The notes beneath the pieces were generated by a model. It made no database searches. It was not told where the DNA came from and saw nothing but the letters and a program-made list of their open reading frames with translations. This document shows positions 58,909 through 64,000 of a DNA stretch of 64,000 nt, in pieces. Position 1 is the first letter of the stretch, and every line of letters starts with the position of its first letter. This stretch comes from Cepaea nemoralis. Taxonomy: Eukaryota; Mollusca; Gastropoda; Stylommatophora; Helicidae. The stretch spans positions 91,001-155,000 of the forward strand of contig JACEFZ010013481.1 in assembly GCA_014155875.1 (NCBI GenBank). The letters are read 5' to 3'. The position numbers were made by a program, and so were the translations under genes.

Positions 58909-61900
58909 TCAGACATTGCTTACTGGGTCTGTCGGACAACGGGACAAAAGGTCGGCGATTGTATTCATTCTGCCGGGAATATGGCGAACTTCAAAACTGA
59001 AATTCTGAAGCTTCAAGGACCAGCGAGCAATCATGTTATTTGATGGTACTGTGGAATTGATATACCTTAATGGACTGTTGTCAGTTTCGATGATAAAGTG
59101 ACGTCCTAGAAGATATCTGGACAGCTTTGTTACACTTTCTACTAAGGACAATGCCTCTAATTGCGGAATGGACCAGGCCCGCTCTCGGGGTCTTAGTTTT
59201 CTTGATAGAAAACAAACGGGATGCAGGATGCCGTTGTATTCCTGCAATAGGACTGCACCGATCGCAATGGAGCTAGCATCTGTTCTCAATCTGAAAGGTA
59301 AACGAATGTTGGGCAATTTAAGGATGAGATTAGGTGTATTCTTATCAGAAAAGTGTGCCAAAACTTTATCAAATGCATTTCGTAGGCATTCATCGTTTAC
59401 AACTTTTTCGGGTTTATTCTTGGTTAGTAAGTTAGAAAAAACCTCAGTCAGTTCTGAAAAATCAGGAATAAAGTTTCTATAATAATTAATAAGTCCCAAC
59501 AAACTGCGGACTTGTTTCTTATTTGTTGGAAGTGACAGTTTTAGAATTTTGGAGACAATTTTGTTGTCTGTCATGACAAAGCCATTGGATATTCTGTACC
59601 CCAAAAATGATATCTCTTGGTAAGCCATGCTCACCTTTGAAGGCTTCACTGTCAGTCCGTGCTGTCTGATACGTTCTAGTGTCTGTTCCAGTATCTTTAT
59701 ATGTTCCGTCATTGTCTCTGTATGGACACAGATGTCGTCAATATAGGAAACTATGTTAGGAATGTCAGATAGGAGGAGTCGTGTCATGCGTACAAATGTG
59801 GCTGGGGCATTGACTAGCCCAAATGGAAGTTTGCACCATTCGTACAGTCCCCAAGGCGTGGCGAAAGCTGTTAGATGTCTGCTGTCTTCATGTACAGCAA
59901 TCTGCCAGTAACCTTTAGCCATGTCAAGGGTCGTGAAGAACTTAGCGTCAGTCAGTTCTGTCAGAAGATCGTCCGTATTTGCCATTGGTTCAAGATCTAA
60001 AACAGTTATTTTGTTCAGTTTTCTGTAATCTATGCAAAGTCGTATTGTGTTGTCCTTTTTACGTACAATGACCATGGGTGAAGAGAAGTCTGATAGGGAT
60101 CGTCTGATGATGTTGTGTTTTTCTAAGTTGATGATTTCCTGATGTAGTTGTTCCTTGTAATGTAATGGTATAGTGTATGGTCTGCATCTTATGGGTGTGT
60201 TTGATGTGAGTGTGATGTGATGCTGTACTAATTCTGTTTGTCCTGGGTTGTCTGAAAAGATGGTGTTGTACTCTTGTATCAACTGTTTGCACCTGTTTGT
60301 CTCTGCTTGACTTATGTTTGGATTGATCTTGATCTCCTTCAAGCAGTTTGTCGTGTCTAATGTAGGTGTTGGAATCTCGTCGCTAGAGTCGTCATCTTCG
60401 TGATCTATTATCACGGTGCAAGCTGTCGTATCGTCTTGTTCGTTGTCTCTGTTGAAGTATGGTCTTAGCATATTGATGTGAAATATTTTGTGTTTGTCTT
60501 TTATCAGGATTTCGTAGTCAACAGGTGAGATTTGTCTTGTCACTTTAAAAGGTCCCTGCCAAGAATCTGTTAGTAGCTGTCTGTCACTAGGTAGTAGTAG
60601 TAGAACGTCCTGTCCAGCTGTCAATGTTATAGTCCTGTTACCTTTGTCTGCGTATTGTCTGTAAGTAGCACCAGATAGTTTTAGTGCACTTTTAGCAATT
60701 TCACATGATTTCATTATCCTTTCACGCAATGATGTTACATACACAAATGATGATATGGGTTTTAATACTGGAGTGGAATCAGTTAACATTTGGTGATAAA
60801 TTGTTAATGGGCCGCGTGGTTTGGCACCATAGATGAGTTCAAAAGGAGAGAAACCGGTACTAGAATGTGGTACCTCGCGATAAGCAAAAAGGACAGCTGG
60901 TAAGTATAGATCCCAGTTATTGGGGTGATCTTGAGTTACTTTGGCTAGCATGTGCTTCAGATCCCCATTAAGCTTTTCTATAATCCCGCTCGAGTGGGGA
61001 TGATAGGGGCTATTGAAGACTTGCTTCACTCCTAACATTTTAGTGAAAGCTTGAGTGGATGCGGCGATAAATTGAGTGCCTCTATCAGACTGGATAGTAT
61101 CTGGAAACCCAATTCGGGAGAAAATATGGAAGAACACTTCCATGATATCGTTGGCAGTAATGTTCTTTAACGGAATCGCTTCTGGCCAGCGACTACATTG
61201 ATCAATAATTGTTAGAATATATTTATTCCCTCTAGTTGTTGTATGACTAAGAGGGCCCACAATGTCAACTGATAATTTTTCAAAAGGTCGACTGGCTAAG
61301 TCAGTGACTTGTAACTTTGCCTGTGGGTGTTTACCTTTCTTTACCAGTTTCTGGCATGTATCACAACTTCTGCAATATGTTTTTATGTCATTACAGAATT
61401 TTGGCCAATGAAACTGTGTCAATAGTCTTGACCTGGTTTTAACATATGCCATATGACCTGCAAAAGGTATATCGTGAGCAAGATGTAAAGCTTGCTTGCG
61501 ATAAGTAATTGGTAACACAGTTTGCTTTGTTGTAACGTCACCTTTGGTGTAGTACCTGGTGAGTATATCATTGTATAAAGCAAAATGCCATTTAGCATTT
61601 TTCGTTACTCTTGGCTTTTTGCCGATCAGGTCAAAATACTTTGACAGTGAAGGATCAGCTTTTTGAGCTGTTATGAATGTTTCCTTCATCGAGTCACTAG
61701 GTGGTACTTCTGGGCTAAGCATTTGAATAGCCTCAGTTTGGTTATTTTCATCTTGCACTCTAGCAGTAGCTCTTGTTACTGCGTTCACACACTCAATGAC
61801 ATCAGATGATGATGGAATGATATCGTCAATGATGTGATGAGAACTTAGTGCTGCATTAGCTAACATACATTCAACTGGTGATATGACATTTTCAATGACA

Positions 61901-63618
61901 TTTGGTGGTGATGTGTTATCAATAATACATAGTGATGTTATGTCATGGTTATGATGTTTGTCATTCACCTCAGGTAAATTTCCGATGATTATATCGCACA
62001 CTGGGTTTGTAAGTGCTGCGACCTTTACTTTCCCGGTGAGGAATGGTGTTTCGATGTATGCCCAAGCTAATGGATACTTTTCAATATTGCCTGAAAATGT
62101 TCTACATGTGATGTGTCTACCTGTGTAGTCTGTAGGTGTTATGAATGTTGTTTTCAGGCCAATAAGTGTACTCCCGGTGTCGCGAAGTACTGTAGCGAAC
62201 TTGCCATTAACATACCCGTGATAGATGTCTAATTTGCCTTTTGAGTCTATTACTAAGTTACCTTCCTCATTAGCAATAGGGATGGCGTGCCCGCATGTTA
62301 AGATACCATTTTCAAAGAAGGTATTACAGACAGTGCATGTGTTGGAACTAAATGCATCACAAGCCTGTGCTGCATGTACAGGATGTTTTTCTGTATTTTC
62401 GTCTTCTGACGCTGAGCTATCGAACAAGGCGGCATTGGCTTTGTTGGTCATATGCCTGCCTTTACAATCCATGCGATGGTGACCGTAAGCCTTGCAGAGA
62501 AAACATTTACGTAAGCTTTTGAACGATTTACGTTCTCTGTCTTGTCTGTTTACCATATTTTGCAAGTATGTTTGGTACCCTGGGTTTTTATCGCACATCT
62601 CGTTCAAATAGTGAGACATTTTACAGTGAACACAATGTCTAAATTTTTCAGAGGTAGGCCTGTTTGGTTTTTGCCTACTATAGTTTTTCTCATAGTTGGC
62701 AGCTGCTACCCAGTTACTGTCAGTAGCTTCCGTGGCAAAACACTGTTTATTTGCCGTATAATAGGCCGACCCACGTCTTTCCATTTCTTCCACACTTGTG
62801 CATTCATTCTCCTGCAAGAACTTAGAAAAAGATGATGGGATAGAAGAAATGACCTTATCTCGAATGATGAGATCTTCTAATTTATCATAATTTTTGTTAA
62901 TTTTGGCTGATGAAGTCCATTTGCTGAAAATGTCTCGGACTAAACAGAGGTAGTCAGAGAACGTTTGAGTTGATTTTGGACTCAGTTTACTGAATTGTTC
63001 TCTGTACCCTGCTTCATCTAACATGAAATGTGCCATTATTTTAGATTTAATGTAATGGTACTCTTTTCTGAGGTCTTTGGGGATGGTTTCAATGACTTTC
63101 AGAGGTTCCCCAGATAGACTCCTCATATATAAAATATTCCATTCCGAAAGTGGAACTTGGTAATGTTCCATTAAAGTCTCAAAATTTTGGGTAAAGGCTG
63201 CTATGCAGTCACCCGAGGTATAGTTACGAACGATACCTTGGTACTTCTTATACTGGTTTTCTTTTTCCAGTCTTTCAGATTTCTTTGACTCTTTATTTAT
63301 TGCAGTCTCGGTGTCGAGTTGTTTTATTTTCAACTGTAATTCTAGTTCTTCCCTCTTACTCTGAGCTGCTATTTCTGCTTTCTTAAGTTCACCGTCTATC
63401 TCAGCTTGTTTGGCAGCCTTTTCAATTTCTGACTGTTTCAAAGCTGTTTCCATCTCTGCTTGTTTTAGAGCTCTTTCTGCTGCTCTTTCATCGCGTTCGG
63501 CAGCTTTTTCCTGAACCCGTAGGTATTCTGCGTATTTGTTCTCACTCCACTTTGTTAACTCATCACCTTGTAACTTTAATTTCAAGCCCATATCGATGAA
63601 ATCAAACAATGACGACAT
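58909..63618 (-). CDS. Gag-pol polyprotein of a Gmr1-like retrotransposon (1569 aa), order gag-PR-INT-RT-RH
   Basis: One frame with no stop or shift encodes all retrotransposon functions. Residues 35-125 are a charged coiled coil, then gag. Two Cys-His knuckles lie at 329-342 (variant) and 372-385 (CX2CX4HX4C). The protease has DTGS at 480-483. Integrase has H715, H722, C752, C755, then D785, D845 and E881 (exact D-35-E), and a WQGPFKV (GPY/F) module at 1020-1054. RT has D1232 and YIDD at 1292-1295. RNase H has D1447, E1488, D1513 and D1556. Every catalytic residue expected is present, so the enzyme set could be active. The first ATG at 63618 is followed directly by the coiled coil; the decayed relative starts at the same point. 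Gag and pol share one frame, so no frameshift is needed. Confidence 0.93.
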   Translation of the reverse strand: MSSLFDFIDMGLKLKLQGDELTKWSENKYAEYLRVQEKAAERDERAAERALKQAEMETALKQSEIEKAAKQAEIDGELKKAEIAAQSKREELELQLKIKQLDTETAINKESKKSERLEKENQYKKYQGIVRNYTSGDCIAAFTQNFETLMEHYQVPLSEWNILYMRSLSGEPLKVIETIPKDLRKEYHYIKSKIMAHFMLDEAGYREQFSKLSPKSTQTFSDYLCLVRDIFSKWTSSAKINKNYDKLEDLIIRDKVISSIPSSFSKFLQENECTSVEEMERRGSAYYTANKQCFATEATDSNWVAAANYEKNYSRQKPNRPTSEKFRHCVHCKMSHYLNEMCDKNPGYQTYLQNMVNRQDRERKSFKSLRKCFLCKAYGHHRMDCKGRHMTNKANAALFDSSASEDENTEKHPVHAAQACDAFSSNTCTVCNTFFENGILTCGHAIPIANEEGNLVIDSKGKLDIYHGYVNGKFATVLRDTGSTLIGLKTTFITPTDYTGRHITCRTFSGNIEKYPLAWAYIETPFLTGKVKVAALTNPVCDIIIGNLPEVNDKHHNHDITSLCIIDNTSPPNVIENVISPVECMLANAALSSHHIIDDIIPSSSDVIECVNAVTRATARVQDENNQTEAIQMLSPEVPPSDSMKETFITAQKADPSLSKYFDLIGKKPRVTKNAKWHFALYNDILTRYYTKGDVTTKQTVLPITYRKQALHLAHDIPFAGHMAYVKTRSRLLTQFHWPKFCNDIKTYCRSCDTCQKLVKKGKHPQAKLQVTDLASRPFEKLSVDIVGPLSHTTTRGNKYILTIIDQCSRWPEAIPLKNITANDIMEVFFHIFSRIGFPDTIQSDRGTQFIAASTQAFTKMLGVKQVFNSPYHPHSSGIIEKLNGDLKHMLAKVTQDHPNNWDLYLPAVLFAYREVPHSSTGFSPFELIYGAKPRGPLTIYHQMLTDSTPVLKPISSFVYVTSLRERIMKSCEIAKSALKLSGATYRQYADKGNRTITLTAGQDVLLLLPSDRQLLTDSWQGPFKVTRQISPVDYEILIKDKHKIFHINMLRPYFNRDNEQDDTTACTVIIDHEDDDSSDEIPTPTLDTTNCLKEIKINPNISQAETNRCKQLIQEYNTIFSDNPGQTELVQHHITLTSNTPIRCRPYTIPLHYKEQLHQEIINLEKHNIIRRSLSDFSSPMVIVRKKDNTIRLCIDYRKLNKITVLDLEPMANTDDLLTELTDAKFFTTLDMAKGYWQIAVHEDSRHLTAFATPWGLYEWCKLPFGLVNAPATFVRMTRLLLSDIPNIVSYIDDICVHTETMTEHIKILEQTLERIRQHGLTVKPSKVSMAYQEISFLGYRISNGFVMTDNKIVSKILKLSLPTNKKQVRSLLGLINYYRNFIPDFSELTEVFSNLLTKNKPEKVVNDECLRNAFDKVLAHFSDKNTPNLILKLPNIRLPFRLRTDASSIAIGAVLLQEYNGILHPVCFLSRKLRPRERAWSIPQLEALSLVESVTKLSRYLLGRHFIIETDNSPLRYINSTVPSNNMIARWSLKLQNFSFEVRHIPGRMNTIADLLSRCPTDPVSNV

Positions 63619-64000
63619 GATGGAGAAAATATGTCAATGAAAATCAATCACACACAATATGTTGTAAATGATTAGTAGAAAAATAACTTACAATTGATTT
63701 GACTATACGATGCGTGCCCACTAATGCATACGTAAAGTTAAAGTGAAGAAAAATATACTCAAGTGCCCTTGGATATGGTGACGAAAGGTTGGGCAATCGG
63801 GCTAGAAAACTGTAGGGTCGTACTTCAGAACCACTAATGACCTCTACGGCAGGGTTATGGATGGTACGCAAAAACCTGCTTTGTTTTTGGAGAGAAATAA
63901 GTTAGCGTGTGTTTGTTGGTGTGTGCCTGCAAGTCACTAAGTGTTGATTAGGTTTGAATGGCGTTGAGTATAATTGTATGTCGTAAATTTGTCGTCAACA
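63619..64000 (-). other. 5' leader of the intact element (partial)
   Basis: Non-coding sequence upstream of gag on the minus strand, running off the window. No convincing primer-binding site or LTR terminus is seen, so both are probably beyond 64000. A minus frame at 63644-63871 has no recognisable content. Confidence 0.55.

Larger units (their letters stand above)
57089..64000 (-). mobile_element. Gmr1-like Ty3/gypsy LTR retrotransposon, intact ORF, cut by the window end
   Basis: The minus-strand element has its 3' LTR at 57089-57531 (443 bp, TGTCAGG to CTCTGACA), a polypurine-like tract, a 1.4-kb 3' non-coding region, a single 1569-codon gag-pol frame (63618-58909) and at least 382 bp of leader. 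The 5' LTR is not in the window, so LTR identity and TSD cannot be checked. The pol order is PR-INT-RT-RNase H, as in Ty1/copia, but the RT, RNase H and GPF-type integrase end are Ty3/gypsy. This combination defines the Gmr1-like group. The element is a close enough relative of 9498-16565 to share gag blocks. Confidence 0.9.

Noticed and set aside
63780..63880. Part of the Gmr1-like leader resembling an initiator tRNA-Met (CCATAACCC and AGAGGTC on the minus strand)
   Set aside because: It matches the tRNA in sense rather than as a complement, so it cannot prime, and the match is short with no cloverleaf.

Overview
The window is eukaryotic, from a repeat-rich metazoan. It has spliced host exons with GT/AG borders, LINE, LTR and hAT transposons with target-site duplications (TSDs), a processed pseudogene with a poly(A) tail, and kilobase-scale minisatellites. 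A marine invertebrate such as a mollusc would fit, but that is inference; nothing here fixes the species. By my addition about half of the window is tandem repeat and most of the rest is mobile DNA.

Layout, left to right. (1) 1-2580: an RTE-like LINE split by a hAT transposon with an 8-bp TSD. (2) 2911-18715: a 24-bp minisatellite that grades into a 21-bp satellite of roughly 380 units. The satellite is interrupted by a 7.07-kb LTR retrotransposon (9498-16565; 554-bp LTRs; TSD GTCAC) of the Gmr1-like Ty3/gypsy type, decayed and lacking most of pol. (3) 18717-24455: a 5'-truncated LINE, then 21-, 26- and 28-bp minisatellites carrying two small retroposons. (4) 24526-47392: three exons on the + strand that I read as part of an organic solute transporter alpha (SLC51A/OST-alpha-like) gene. 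The first intron (8.2 kb) holds a 30-bp array, a non-autonomous LTR element with 608-bp LTRs, and a 27-bp array. The second intron (14.2 kb) is almost entirely one 23-bp array of about 600 units. The arrays begin within about 25 bases of the donors. (5) 47390-53360: a short array that includes the exon 3 donor, an RNase H-bearing LINE split by a ZBED-like hAT that itself carries two retroposons, and a DEAD-box helicase processed pseudogene with an inverted 5' part and a hAT MITE in its 3' UTR. (6) 53568-57088: more LINE fragments and a 1.2-kb GATA microsatellite. (7) 57089 to the window end: a Gmr1-like LTR retrotransposon on the minus strand with one uninterrupted 1569-codon gag-pol ORF in the unusual order gag-PR-INT-RT-RNase H.

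The transporter is the only host gene I can support. Its 5' and 3' exons are not recognisable here. The many very long ORFs inside the arrays arise because the monomers lack stop codons, and I do not annotate them as genes. The most notable observations are the tandem-repeat-filled introns whose arrays abut or incorporate splice sites, a minisatellite seeded from a reverse-transcriptase fragment, and the intact Gmr1-like element beside a decayed relative in the same window.
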